From contig JAJFGO010000003.1 in the NCBI GenBank assembly GCA_021776095.1, positions 62,001 through 126,000 on the forward strand: DNA of 64,000 bases. The letters are read 5' to 3'. The translations under genes and the position numbers were made by a program. The notes under the pieces are model-generated. The model was not told the origin of the DNA, made no database searches, and saw nothing but the letters and a program-made list of their open reading frames with translations. Positions 34,115-42,687 of this stretch are shown piece after piece. This stretch comes from Kiloniellaceae bacterium. GTDB taxonomy: Bacteria > Pseudomonadota > Alphaproteobacteria > Kiloniellales > J153. Position 1 is the first letter of the stretch, and each line of letters opens with the position of its first letter.

Positions 34115-34582
34115 TCAATCGGGCGCCAGCCGAAACGTCATCTCGAGCTGGACCGAGGCGCCGGATGGTATTTGCAGGACGCCGGTGGCGGTTCTGGAAT
34201 GGCGCCCCGCCTCACCGAAAAGTTCGATCAGAAAATCGGATGCGCCATCGATTACGTAGGGTTGCTCCGTGAAGTCCGGCGCGGACCGCACGAACCCGAG
34301 CACCTTGTCGACCGATGCGATTCGGTCCAGATCACTGATCGCGCCCTTGACCGTCCCGAGCATGTAGAGCGCGGCCTGGCGGGCGCACAGCCGGCCATCG
34401 TCCTTCGTGACGTCGCTGCCCACCGCACCTCGGACGTCGCCGATTTGACCGGAGACGAACAGCAAATCGCCTGACTGTTTGCAACCAACGTAATTGGCGA
34501 CCGGCCGGCGCGGCGGCGGGAGGTCGTGCCCAAGGGACTTGAGCCGATTCTCGACGGTATTCGTCTGCTTGTGGATTGACAT
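34115..34582 (-). CDS. RidA-family (YjgF) protein
   Basis: The start is the ATG at 34582 after AGGTGAAG; an upstream ATG at 34618 has no binding site. The 155-residue protein belongs to the RidA/YjgF family, which hydrolyses reactive enamine/imine intermediates made by PLP enzymes or related reactions. Family signs are SGDLLFVSGQIGDVRG, ARQAALYMLGTVKGAISDLDRI and the late IPSGASVQLEMTFRL. It resembles the larger RidA subgroup. It is the last gene of the eight-gene operon. Confidence 0.85.
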   Translation of the reverse strand: MSIHKQTNTVENRLKSLGHDLPPPRRPVANYVGCKQSGDLLFVSGQIGDVRGAVGSDVTKDDGRLCARQAALYMLGTVKGAISDLDRIASVDKVLGFVRSAPDFTEQPYVIDGASDFLIELFGEAGRHSRTATGVLQIPSGASVQLEMTFRLAPD

Positions 34583-34661
34583 CGCTTCACCTAACGGTTG
34601 GTTCTGAACAATTGACATGGGACGAGCACGAGGGCGACCGTCCCTCGGTGGCCGGCGCTCG

Positions 34662-36062
34662 TTACGCTGACGGTGTGCGTATCACGGTCATCTTCTCTTG
34701 CGTCATGTCCGCCATCGTATGGTGGATGCCGCCGATGCCGTAACTCGAGGCGCGGCGCCCGGCGAAGGGCATCCAGTCGACGCGAAAGGCGGTATGGTCG
34801 TTGATCATGACGGCGCTGGCGTCGAGCCGGTTCGAAAGGTCGAGCGCGCGATCAAGATCGCGGGTGTATACCGCCGATTGGAACGCCATCGGCAAGGCAT
34901 TCGCCCGGGAAACCGCTTCGGCCACATCGTCGAAGCCGTATACACAGGTGACCGGCCCGAATATCTCAAGGGTCGAGACCTTCGCGGCCACCGGGGGCTC
35001 AAGCAGGATCGTGGGCGCGAACAGCCGGTCACCGATCCTATTGCCGCCCGCCAAAACCTGGGCGCCGCCGGATGCCGCCTCCTCGACCCATGTGTCGACG
35101 CGGTCGACCTCGCGCGGCAGGATGAGCGGGCCGACGTCGGTCTCTATTAGGGCCGGATCGCCCGTGACCAGCCGCTCGACGCCGCCGGCGTAGGTCTCGA
35201 GGAAAGTTGCCTTGATCCGGTTGTCAACGAAGATGCGCTGTACGGATACACAGACCTGGCCGGCGTGATAGTAGCCACCCTTGACCAGCGACGGGATAGC
35301 ATGTTCCAGGTCCGCATCGTCACAGACGATGACCGGAGCGGCACCGCCATGCTCCAGCGCGCACCTGGTTCCAGGGGCAAGTTTGCCGCGTAAATGCCAT
35401 CCGACCTTCGAAGAGCCGATAAAGCTGAAGAAGGCAGCCCGTTCGTCGGTAACCAGCCGCTCAGCCGTGGGGATGTCGCAAATGCACACCTGACACATGG
35501 CCTCGGGGAGTCCCGCCTCGTGGAGGAGGCGGACGAATTCCATGCAGGTCAGCGGCGTTGTATCGGCCGGCTTGACGATAACCGGACAACCGGCGGCGAT
35601 CGCGGGAACGACCTGATGGACAATCAGATTTAGCGGGTGATTGAAGGCGCTGACGGCGACCACGGGGCCGATCGGCTCCTTCCGGGTGAACGCAAGGCGC
35701 CCCGTGCCCGCCGCCGCCAAATCCATGGGAATTTCACGGCCATGAAGCTGTGCGATAGACTCGGCCGCGAGCTCGACGCCGTTGACTGCCCGCTCCGCTT
35801 CCACGCGCGCATCCTTGAGCGGCTTGCCCCCCTCGCGCGCGATCAGCAAGGCGAAGGCGTCTCTTTGACCGCGCAGGAGGCTGGCAAGACGGCGCAAGAT
35901 CTCGATCCGCCGATAGGCCGGGAGCCAGCCGTTTCGATCGCGGAATGCCGCCACGGCCCGATCGAGTATCCGGTCCGCCTCCGGCCAGCGCGTGTAATCC
36001 AGTTCTGCTATCAGGGCCCCATCGAAGGGTTGATGTACGCTAAGCCGATTGTTCTCGGTCAT
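34662..36062 (-). CDS. Aldehyde dehydrogenase family protein
   Basis: A 466-residue NAD(P)-dependent aldehyde dehydrogenase. The start ATG at 36062 follows GGAG. Motifs seen are VSAFNHPLNLIVHQVVPAIA and PVIVKPADTTPLT (cofactor side), FIGSSKVGW, the general-base region CALEHGGAAPVIV and the catalytic cysteine in HAGQVCVSVQR. EHGG replaces the more usual ELGG. It oxidises an aldehyde to an acid; the substrate is unknown. It lies 21 bases after the TPP enzyme, which could supply the aldehyde by decarboxylating a 2-oxo acid. Confidence 0.9.
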   Translation of the reverse strand: MTENNRLSVHQPFDGALIAELDYTRWPEADRILDRAVAAFRDRNGWLPAYRRIEILRRLASLLRGQRDAFALLIAREGGKPLKDARVEAERAVNGVELAAESIAQLHGREIPMDLAAAGTGRLAFTRKEPIGPVVAVSAFNHPLNLIVHQVVPAIAAGCPVIVKPADTTPLTCMEFVRLLHEAGLPEAMCQVCICDIPTAERLVTDERAAFFSFIGSSKVGWHLRGKLAPGTRCALEHGGAAPVIVCDDADLEHAIPSLVKGGYYHAGQVCVSVQRIFVDNRIKATFLETYAGGVERLVTGDPALIETDVGPLILPREVDRVDTWVEEAASGGAQVLAGGNRIGDRLFAPTILLEPPVAAKVSTLEIFGPVTCVYGFDDVAEAVSRANALPMAFQSAVYTRDLDRALDLSNRLDASAVMINDHTAFRVDWMPFAGRRASSYGIGGIHHTMADMTQEKMTVIRTPSA

Positions 36063-36082
36063 GGGAGGTACTCCATCCATGA

Positions 36083-37747
36083 TCAAATCACGCAAGCGCG
36101 CAGTGCAAGCTCGTCAATGAGGACGCGCTTGTTTTCGCTGTAGTCGACGGGGGCCTCGACGACGTGTACGCCGCCGTCGCGCAAGCAGCGCTCGAGGATC
36201 GGTACGAAGTCCTCGGTCGCATCGACGCGGTGGCCAAAGGCGCCATAACTTTCGGCGTATCGAACGAAATCGGGATTGCCATACTCGAGTCCCCAATCGG
36301 GCAGGTCCTGAGCTGCTTGTTTCCAGCGGATCATGCCATAGGCGTCGTCGCGAATGATCAGCACGACGAGGTTGAGGCCAAGGCGGACCGCGGTCTCCAG
36401 CTCCTGACTGGTCATCATGAAACCGCCGTCACCACAGATCGCCATCACGCTCCGGCCGGGGTTCAGCATCGCCACCGTCATCGCGGACGGCAGCCCCGCG
36501 CCCATGGTTGCGAGGGCGTTATCGAGCAGGACGGTGTTGGGTTGTTTGGTCAGATAGTTGCGGGCAAACCAGATCTTGTAGGTGCCGTTATCGAGCGCGA
36601 TCACGCCGTCGGGCGGCATAACGGCTCGCACATCGGCCACGATTCGCTGCGGGATCATGGGATACCTGGGGTCGTCCGCCCCTTCGCTAATATGCGCCAT
36701 GACCCCTTCGCGCACGCGCATGAAATAGCTGAAGTCGTGCCGCTCCACCGGCTCGAGCCGTTCCGCGAGACGGCGAAAACTGGACGCGATGTCACCGATC
36801 AGCTCAAGCTGTGGAAAATAGACTTCGTCGACTTCGGCCGGATTGAAGTTCACATGAATCACTTGCTTGCCGCCATGCTCCATGAAGAACGGCGGTTTTT
36901 CGACCACGTCGTGTCCGGCATTGATAACCAGATCGGCACGGTCGATGGCGCAATGCAGATAATCGCCGTCGGAGAGGGCCGCCGTGCCGATATAAAGGTC
37001 GTGGAACCCGCCGATGACGCCCTTGCCCATCTGGGTGTTGAAAAACGGGATGCCGGTCTTGCCAACGAATTGTTCGAGCGCGTCGATGATCCGCTTTCGA
37101 TTCGCGCCAGCCCCAACCAAGAGAAGCGGGTGCTTCGCGGCCCGGATCATGGCGGCGGCCTCGTCGATCGCGACCTCGCTGCAATCGGGCCTGCGCGGCG
37201 ACCTGGCTGGAAAAAGAGGCCCATCTATCACGGACTCGGCGGCGATATCCTCGGGCAGCTCTAGATGTACCGGGCCGGGGCGTTCCTCCTCGGCCAGCCG
37301 GAAAGCCTCGCGCACCAGGCTGGGGATCGTGTTGCCATTGACGATCTGTTTGGCGAATTTGGTGATCGGGCGCATCATGGCCACCACATCGACGATCTGG
37401 AACCGACCCTGTTTACTGGCCTTGATGGGCTTCTGTCCGGTGATCATCAGCATCGGCATGGCGCCGAGGTGGGCATAGGCCGCGGCGGTCACGAAATTGG
37501 TCGCGCCCGGGCCGAGGGTCGCCAGACAAACCCCCGTCTTTCCGGTCAGGCGCCCATAGGTCGCGGCCATGAAGCCGGCCGCCTGTTCGTGGCGGGTCAG
37601 TATCAGCCGGATCTTCGAGGTGCGCAGAGATTCGAGAAAATCGAGATTTTCTTCGCCCGGTACGCCGAACACGTACTCCACGCCTTCGTTCTCCAATGCC
37701 TTGACCAGGAGATCGGAAGCCTTGATGAGACTATCGGGAAGATTCAT
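36083..37747 (-). CDS. Thiamine diphosphate-dependent enzyme, acetolactate synthase-like
   Basis: A 554-residue ThDP enzyme with three domains in the usual order. The start ATG at 37747 follows AAGGAGGG. The N-terminal catalytic Glu is in LTRHEQAAGFMAATYGRLTG. The ThDP motif is GDGGFMMTSQELETAVRLG with the NDDAYG-type RDDAYGMI. It looks like the catalytic subunit of acetolactate synthase but no small regulatory subunit is nearby, so a decarboxylase or a carboligase role is equally possible. The aldehyde dehydrogenase follows directly. Confidence 0.88.
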   Translation of the reverse strand: MNLPDSLIKASDLLVKALENEGVEYVFGVPGEENLDFLESLRTSKIRLILTRHEQAAGFMAATYGRLTGKTGVCLATLGPGATNFVTAAAYAHLGAMPMLMITGQKPIKASKQGRFQIVDVVAMMRPITKFAKQIVNGNTIPSLVREAFRLAEEERPGPVHLELPEDIAAESVIDGPLFPARSPRRPDCSEVAIDEAAAMIRAAKHPLLLVGAGANRKRIIDALEQFVGKTGIPFFNTQMGKGVIGGFHDLYIGTAALSDGDYLHCAIDRADLVINAGHDVVEKPPFFMEHGGKQVIHVNFNPAEVDEVYFPQLELIGDIASSFRRLAERLEPVERHDFSYFMRVREGVMAHISEGADDPRYPMIPQRIVADVRAVMPPDGVIALDNGTYKIWFARNYLTKQPNTVLLDNALATMGAGLPSAMTVAMLNPGRSVMAICGDGGFMMTSQELETAVRLGLNLVVLIIRDDAYGMIRWKQAAQDLPDWGLEYGNPDFVRYAESYGAFGHRVDATEDFVPILERCLRDGGVHVVEAPVDYSENKRVLIDELALRACVI

Positions 37748-37797
37748 AACGCCCTCCTTCAGGGAACGGACAAATTCAAGTCGCGGCTCTATTTGGC

Positions 37798-39324
37798 TCA
37801 CGCGGCGTCTTCCGATGCACGCACGGGGAGCACATCGGGAGCCGGATAGAGTTCATTGAGGGGCACGGATTTTCCGTCGCCCTGTGCGATCCGGCAATGG
37901 TAGCGCTTGAGCGCACGCGGATGCGCGACGCCGCATGAGTGCGCGATAATCCCGGTACCGTGGCGGATTTTCTCCACGAAATTCTTGACCCTGACGGCCT
38001 TGTCCTCGGGGTCGAGGCCGCGTTGAAGTCTCCGGTCATGGGTGGTGATACCGGTCGGGCAGGTATTCTTGTTGCACTTGAGCGCCTGAATGCAGCCGAG
38101 TGCGAACATGAACCCGCGCGCGGACACAACAAAATCGGCTCCGACGCAAAACGCCCAAGCCACCTCGGCCGGCGTCACCAGCTTTCCCGAGGCGATCACC
38201 TTGACGCGCTCGCGCAATCCATAACGAGTCAGAATGTCGATCACTATGGGCAGGGCCTCCTTGACCGGCATGCCAACATTGTCCATGAGCGGCATCGGGG
38301 CGGCGCCTGTGCCGCCATCTCCGGAATCGACGGTAATGAAGTCGGGTGCGGATTCGATCCCGCGGGTGTGCACCTCCTTACAGATGGTCTCAAGCCAGCC
38401 ATAGGCACCGACAACGGTCTTGAAGCCCACGGGCTTGCCCGCCACCTCGCGCAGATGCGAGATCATATCCAGAAGATCGGGCACGGAGTCGATCTCCAGG
38501 TGGCGGTTTGGTGAAAGAGAGGCTTTGTGGGCGGGAATTCCACGGATGCGGGAAATCTCATCCGTCACCTTGACGGCCGGCAGTATCCCGCCCTTGCCTG
38601 GTTTGGCGCCTTGACTGAGCTTGAGTTCGAACATCTTGACCTGGGGGATCGCGGCGACCTCGCGCAGCCGGTCGTCCGATAGGCGTCCCTCTTGGTCCCG
38701 AACGCCATACTTCGCGGTCCCAATCTGAAAAACGACGTCGCAGCCGCCTTCAAGGTGATAGGGCGCAAGCCCGCCTTCGCCGGTGTTGAGCCAGCATCCG
38801 GCAAGGGCGGCGCCTTTGGACAGGGCGCGGACCGCCGGCGTCGACAAGGCGCCGTAACTCATACCCGAGATGTTGATCAGAGACTGAGCGGCGTAGGGTT
38901 CCCTGGCGAAGGGACCGATGGTAACTCTTGGCACATTTTCCGTGTCTTCGGTCAACTTCGGGAAGGGGCAATTGACGAATATGACGGTGCCCGCGGATGT
39001 CAGATTCTTCGTCGATCCGAATGCCACGGTGTTATCGGCACCGTGTGCTGATTTGTGGATCCATTCACGCTCGGCCCTGTTGAACGGCATCTCTTCGCGG
39101 TCCATTGCGAAGAAATATTGCCGGAAGAACTCCCCCAGCCGTTCGAAAAAGCCGCGCAGATGGCCAACGACAGGGTAGTTGCGCCAGACCGCGTTCTTCT
39201 TCTGGATGACGTCGTACGCGAACACCGCGCCGATGAAGGCCACCGCGCCACCGATCACGACGACGAACGCCGATGTGGCCAGGCTTAGGAACTGGATTAC
39301 ATGAGGAGGAAGCATATCAACCAT
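37798..39324 (-). CDS. FMN-binding glutamate synthase-like protein
   Basis: The 508-residue protein has an N-terminal membrane helix (about residues 12-35) and then the FMN/3Fe-4S barrel of glutamate synthase large subunits without the glutaminase part. Family signs are INISGMSYGALSTPAVRALSKGA, LNTGEGGLAPYH, LKLSQGAKPGKGGILP and TVDSGDGGTGAAP. The later CIQALKCNKNTCPTGI is the usual iron-sulfur cysteine cluster. Such stand-alone membrane-linked members have no settled function. It lies 26 bases after the DoxX gene. Confidence 0.88.
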   Translation of the reverse strand: MVDMLPPHVIQFLSLATSAFVVVIGGAVAFIGAVFAYDVIQKKNAVWRNYPVVGHLRGFFERLGEFFRQYFFAMDREEMPFNRAEREWIHKSAHGADNTVAFGSTKNLTSAGTVIFVNCPFPKLTEDTENVPRVTIGPFAREPYAAQSLINISGMSYGALSTPAVRALSKGAALAGCWLNTGEGGLAPYHLEGGCDVVFQIGTAKYGVRDQEGRLSDDRLREVAAIPQVKMFELKLSQGAKPGKGGILPAVKVTDEISRIRGIPAHKASLSPNRHLEIDSVPDLLDMISHLREVAGKPVGFKTVVGAYGWLETICKEVHTRGIESAPDFITVDSGDGGTGAAPMPLMDNVGMPVKEALPIVIDILTRYGLRERVKVIASGKLVTPAEVAWAFCVGADFVVSARGFMFALGCIQALKCNKNTCPTGITTHDRRLQRGLDPEDKAVRVKNFVEKIRHGTGIIAHSCGVAHPRALKRYHCRIAQGDGKSVPLNELYPAPDVLPVRASEDAA

Positions 39325-39349
39325 TGTTCTGACCTCGGTTTGGGGGCCA

Positions 39350-39835
39350 TCAGGTGGCCGAAAGGAACCGCCTGGCGATCAGGTGATCCAGAGACAGTGC
39401 GCCGGGCCCACGGGCGACGATAAATACCAGCGCGGTCGCCCAGGTGAAGTGATCCGGCCAGCTTCCCGGGTAAACGAAGATCTGGATCACCAGCGTCATG
39501 GCGAGAAGTCCGGCGGCGCTGAACCGGGACGCCAAACCCAGGATGAGCAGAGCCGGAAGCAAATGCTCAGCTAAAGTCGCCATGTTGGCGGCAAATTCCG
39601 GCTGCAGGAATGGCAAGGCGTATTCTTCCTCGAACAGGTAGATTGTGCTGTCCGTGACCTGCCAACCATCGACCTTGGTTTGCCCAGACCGCCAAAAGAT
39701 ACCGGCGATGCCGATGCGCGCGATAAGCGCAATCGCCGAAGACGGGACGGCATTCAACCAACCGACCGCCGTCCTCGCCAAGCGAGTGAGATCGCGGCCT
39801 TCCATGGCCTGCGTCGTGTCAAGATAGCCCGTCAT
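39350..39835 (-). CDS. DoxX-family membrane protein of the bufferin cluster
   Basis: A 161-residue protein with four predicted helices. Family signs are IARIGIAGIFWRSGQTKVDG and the LPALLILGLASRFSAAGLLAMTLVIQIFVYPGSW region. The ATG follows GGAGG. DoxX proteins often sit with DUF692/DUF2063 genes and may provide electron flow or redox support in the membrane. It overlaps bufC by 17 bases. Confidence 0.87.
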   Translation of the reverse strand: MTGYLDTTQAMEGRDLTRLARTAVGWLNAVPSSAIALIARIGIAGIFWRSGQTKVDGWQVTDSTIYLFEEEYALPFLQPEFAANMATLAEHLLPALLILGLASRFSAAGLLAMTLVIQIFVYPGSWPDHFTWATALVFIVARGPGALSLDHLIARRFLSAT

Positions 39836-40622
39836 TTATCGGATCCTCCGGGTGCGTGGTGAACGATGCGAAAGTGCCCCGGGCGAGGAGACTGCCCAGC
39901 GAGCCTTCCAATGAGAACTCGGGTGAGGTTTTCAACGCCGCTTCTGCGGCCGCATGGAATCCACAGCCATCTTTGAGGGCGCGGAGCAGCGAAAAAGTGC
40001 CGGGGTCCACCGCCGTAACGGTGACTTCGAAGCGAGGACGAACGATAACGAGGTGTTCTGGACCATTGTCCAGATCGATTTCGTCAGGGTGCTCGCCCGG
40101 GTGCCGCGCCATACGCCAGACTCGGGATACGGGGTAGCCGGACGCCACCAGGCGCACGCTCGGATGCAGAATGAGTCCGTGGTCGTCCCAACAATCCGAT
40201 GCGGCTTGGCATAATTCTTCCGGTGTTAGCGCCAGCGCGTCGGCGGCATGGAAGGCCTCGTTCCAGGCCCATTCGAGCCGCCCCACATCCCCAAGGTAAG
40301 GAATCCCGGATAGGGATGGCTGATTGTCGAGAAATTCGGGAAATGCGTCGCCGTAGGCCGAGAGCACGGGAGAGTCGGGTGGATGCCTCTCCACGAACCG
40401 GCCCGCGATGGCGTTGAAGCACGTCTCGCCGACGAGATTTTCGACCGCGGGGTAAATCGACCCCAAAGCTTCGCTCAGGCTTGCCCTGAAGTTGTTGCGG
40501 TGAATCGCTAGGACGTCTTCGGCTGGAACGATTGGTGATTGGAAACTATGCGCGATCGACGAAGACTGCGCGCCAAGCACGTAATCTCGGACCGATTGTT
40601 GCAGGTCACGCAGCGGCAACAT
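39819..40622 (-). CDS. bufC: BufC-type partner protein (DUF2063)
   Basis: The start is the ATG at 40622 (MLPLRDLQQSVRDYVLG); a longer frame overlaps bufB deeply and is rejected. The 267-residue protein matches DUF2063: VLAIHRNNFRASLSEALGSIYPAVENLVGETCFNAIAGRFV and LPYLGD-type SGIPYLGDVGRLEWAWNEAFHA. In bufferin and related RiPP clusters this partner helps the DUF692 enzyme recognise its peptide. It overlaps bufB by 17 bases, which fits a stoichiometric pair. Confidence 0.9.
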   Translation of the reverse strand: MLPLRDLQQSVRDYVLGAQSSSIAHSFQSPIVPAEDVLAIHRNNFRASLSEALGSIYPAVENLVGETCFNAIAGRFVERHPPDSPVLSAYGDAFPEFLDNQPSLSGIPYLGDVGRLEWAWNEAFHAADALALTPEELCQAASDCWDDHGLILHPSVRLVASGYPVSRVWRMARHPGEHPDEIDLDNGPEHLVIVRPRFEVTVTAVDPGTFSLLRALKDGCGFHAAAEAALKTSPEFSLEGSLGSLLARGTFASFTTHPEDPINDGLS

Positions 40623-41499
40623 GACGGCCTCCGCGCGGTGATATGCTTGATAGAGCGTGCTCGGCGCGGCCGGCCTCGGCCAGCAGCGTCCCAAGCGCGG
40701 GTACGTTGGTGTCCCATTCGATCAGCGTCGGAACAGGCCCTGTGCTCTGAAGGGTACGGCCAAATAGGGCCCAGACATCGTCGCTGACCGGCGAGCCATG
40801 ATCGTCGATTCGTAGAACCTGATCGCCGAAAGGCCGGACATGGTGACCGGCGAGGTGAATTTCGCCGACCGGCCCCATATCGAGTTGTCCGAGATAGTCG
40901 CAAGGATCGAAACCGAGGTTGGATGCGCTGACGAATACGTTGTTCACGTCGAGCAGCAGGCCGCAACCCGTGCGCCTCGCGACCTCATTGAGGAACGCGG
41001 GCTCGGTCATTTCCGAACCGGGGACGCCGGCATATAGGGAGGGATTTTCAATGAGGATCGCCCGGCCCAGCGCGTCTTGTGTCTCATCGACGTGGGCAAT
41101 AACGGTCGCCAGAGCCTCTTCGTTATAGGGCAAAGGCAACAGGTCGTTGAGGAAATCGCCGCCGGAGGCACACCAAGCCAGATGCTCGGAGACTAGGCCC
41201 GGCTCGAACCGTTCGACCAACCTTTTGAGGCGTTCGAGGTGTGCGCGGTCGAGAGGCTCAGCGCCGCCAATCGAAAGCCCGACGCCATGGACCGAAAGTG
41301 GGTAATGGCGGCGGATTTCTTCCAAGGCTTGGATCGAGGGTCCGCCAGCGCTCATGTAGTTCTCCGCATGGACCTCGAGCCAGGCGACAGCAGGCGTTGT
41401 CTCAATGATTTCACGGATGTGCTCGAATTTGAGCCCGATCCCGGCGCAAACCGGGATCGGGCCGTTCGCGAAGACATGCCGAGGCGAAGGGAGGGACAT
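40606..41499 (-). CDS. bufB: BufB-type multinuclear iron enzyme (DUF692/MNIO)
   Basis: A 297-residue member of the DUF692 multinuclear non-haem iron-dependent oxidative family, which modifies cysteine residues of precursor peptides (known for methanobactin and bufferin enzymes). The start at 41499 follows GCGGAG; an ATG at 41520 is in frame. Conserved metal-ligand regions are visible: LEVHAENYM, SVHGVGLSIGG, EHLAWC, ILIENPSLY, GLLLDVNNVFVSASNLGFDP and IHLAGHH. It follows bufA by 39 bases. Confidence 0.92.
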   Translation of the reverse strand: MSLPSPRHVFANGPIPVCAGIGLKFEHIREIIETTPAVAWLEVHAENYMSAGGPSIQALEEIRRHYPLSVHGVGLSIGGAEPLDRAHLERLKRLVERFEPGLVSEHLAWCASGGDFLNDLLPLPYNEEALATVIAHVDETQDALGRAILIENPSLYAGVPGSEMTEPAFLNEVARRTGCGLLLDVNNVFVSASNLGFDPCDYLGQLDMGPVGEIHLAGHHVRPFGDQVLRIDDHGSPVSDDVWALFGRTLQSTGPVPTLIEWDTNVPALGTLLAEAGRAEHALSSISPRGGRHVAAA

Positions 41500-41538
41500 G
41501 GGAGGAGACTCCGCGAACATAGGGAGGAGGTATCGGTC

Positions 41539-41808
41539 CTACGACGTCTTCGGCTCGAGGCTGCCGCCGACGACTTTCAGGCACAGGCCCTTGGGAACGG
41601 CGACGAAGGCGTCCCCCTGGCGGTCCACCTTGGACGTGCCGGCGCAGGACGATGTGGCTGTGGCGCAGTCGTTCTGGCCAGCGGCCGCAATGCCGTAACA
41701 TTTTTCTTTGTCGCCTGCGGCCAATATCGGCCCGGAGGAGATCGCCAGAACCGTGCCGATGGCGGCGGCGGTTAGCAGGACATTCTTAACTGAAAGTTTG
41801 GTGGTCAT
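41539..41808 (-). CDS. bufA: Bufferin-type precursor peptide (DUF2282)
   Basis: An 89-residue secreted peptide precursor. The ATG follows AAGGAG. A Sec signal peptide covers about residues 1-31 ([21 protein letters not shown]). The mature part has four cysteines, Cys37, Cys48, Cys55 and Cys76, in the DUF2282 pattern [20 protein letters not shown] and [11 protein letters not shown]. Bufferins are Cys-modified periplasmic peptides that bind copper and protect the cell from it. It is the first gene of the eight-gene operon. Confidence 0.92.
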   Translation of the reverse strand: MTTKLSVKNVLLTAAAIGTVLAISSGPILAAGDKEKCYGIAAAGQNDCATATSSCAGTSKVDRQGDAFVAVPKGLCLKVVGGSLEPKTS

Positions 41809-41856
41809 ATTTTGCGCTCCTTGGTTGATCGTTCATGTGCAGGCCATTGGCGGCCG

Positions 41857-41883
41857 GGAACATCTCCAAGGTGCGCGCGTTCC
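41857..41883. promoter_or_regulatory. EcfG-like promoter element between bufA and the redoxin gene
   Basis: On the plus strand GGAAC (41857-41861) and CGTT (41878-41881) are separated by 16 bases, the consensus of general-stress ECF sigma promoters of alphaproteobacteria. The element is near-palindromic: on the minus strand GGAAC (41883-41879) and TGTT (41862-41859) have the same spacing and point to bufA, whose start would lie some 40-50 bases downstream. Use in either direction is inferred. Confidence 0.5.
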
Positions 41884-42009
41884 CCACAAATGGGAAATAT
41901 CAGGTTGCTATGGTTTCAATGCGAAATTGCTATCAGGGTTTTCGGGTGGATCGGGTAGACTTGCATCCGTCTTGATCTGAAACCCAAAGCGACCTGGCCA
42001 GTAAAGAAA

Positions 42010-42687
42010 ATGACCGGAATCGAAGAGATACGCTGTCTCGATGTCTCGCTCGCGGATAAGCTCGCGGCCTATGCTAATCGTCTCGCGGACGCCAAACCCC
42101 AAATCGCCAGCGCCTATTCCGCGCTCGTGGACCGGCTGCGGACCGCCGACGCGGGCTCCGAGGCGCCGGAGACCGGATCGGTGTTGCCCGCGTTTCTCCT
42201 TCCCGACAACGAAGGCAGGCTGGTCGGTTCAAGCGGACTTCTGAGCGCCGGTCCACTCGTGGTGAGTTTCAACAGGGGGCATTGGTGCGCCTTCTGCCAA
42301 CTTGAACTGCTGGCGCTCGCCGAAATCTACCCCGAGGTCCGACGCCTTGGCGGCGAACTCGTCTCAGTGATGCCGGACCGGGCAGCGCCGGTAAGGGGGA
42401 TCAGGGAAACCTTCGATATCCCGTTCAGGATTCTGACCGACATCGACAACGGCTATGCCCTAACGTGCGGCCTGGTCATATCGCTCGGCGAGGCGGTACG
42501 GGACGTGTACCTCGGGGTTGGAAGAAATCTATCGGAGTTCCAAGGCAACGATGCGTGTTTCGTGCCGATTCCGGCGACGTTTATTGTCGGGAGCGATGGC
42601 CGCATCCGTGATCGCTTCGTTAATCCGGATTTCAGCCGTCGCATGGCGCCGGATGATATTCTAGAAAGTCTTAAACGGATCGGTTAG
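42010..42687 (+). CDS. Peroxiredoxin-like (AhpC/TSA) redox protein
   Basis: The 225-residue protein has a thioredoxin fold of the peroxiredoxin-like group. After a helical N-terminus of about 60 residues comes VLPAFLLPDNEGRLVG and VVSFNRGHWCAFCQLELLALAEIYP with a CAFC redox pair. The C-terminal part has FVPIPATFIVGSDGRIRDRFVNPDF. It probably reduces peroxides or disulfides in the cytoplasm. It is divergent from bufA and convergent with the LysR gene, overlapping its end by 4 bases. Confidence 0.85.
   Translation: MTGIEEIRCLDVSLADKLAAYANRLADAKPQIASAYSALVDRLRTADAGSEAPETGSVLPAFLLPDNEGRLVGSSGLLSAGPLVVSFNRGHWCAFCQLELLALAEIYPEVRRLGGELVSVMPDRAAPVRGIRETFDIPFRILTDIDNGYALTCGLVISLGEAVRDVYLGVGRNLSEFQGNDACFVPIPATFIVGSDGRIRDRFVNPDFSRRMAPDDILESLKRIG

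Noticed and set aside
36083-37747. Assignment of the TPP enzyme as ilvB acetolactate synthase
   Set aside because: No small subunit gene and no branched-chain pathway gene is nearby; the ALDH/RidA context leaves the reaction open.
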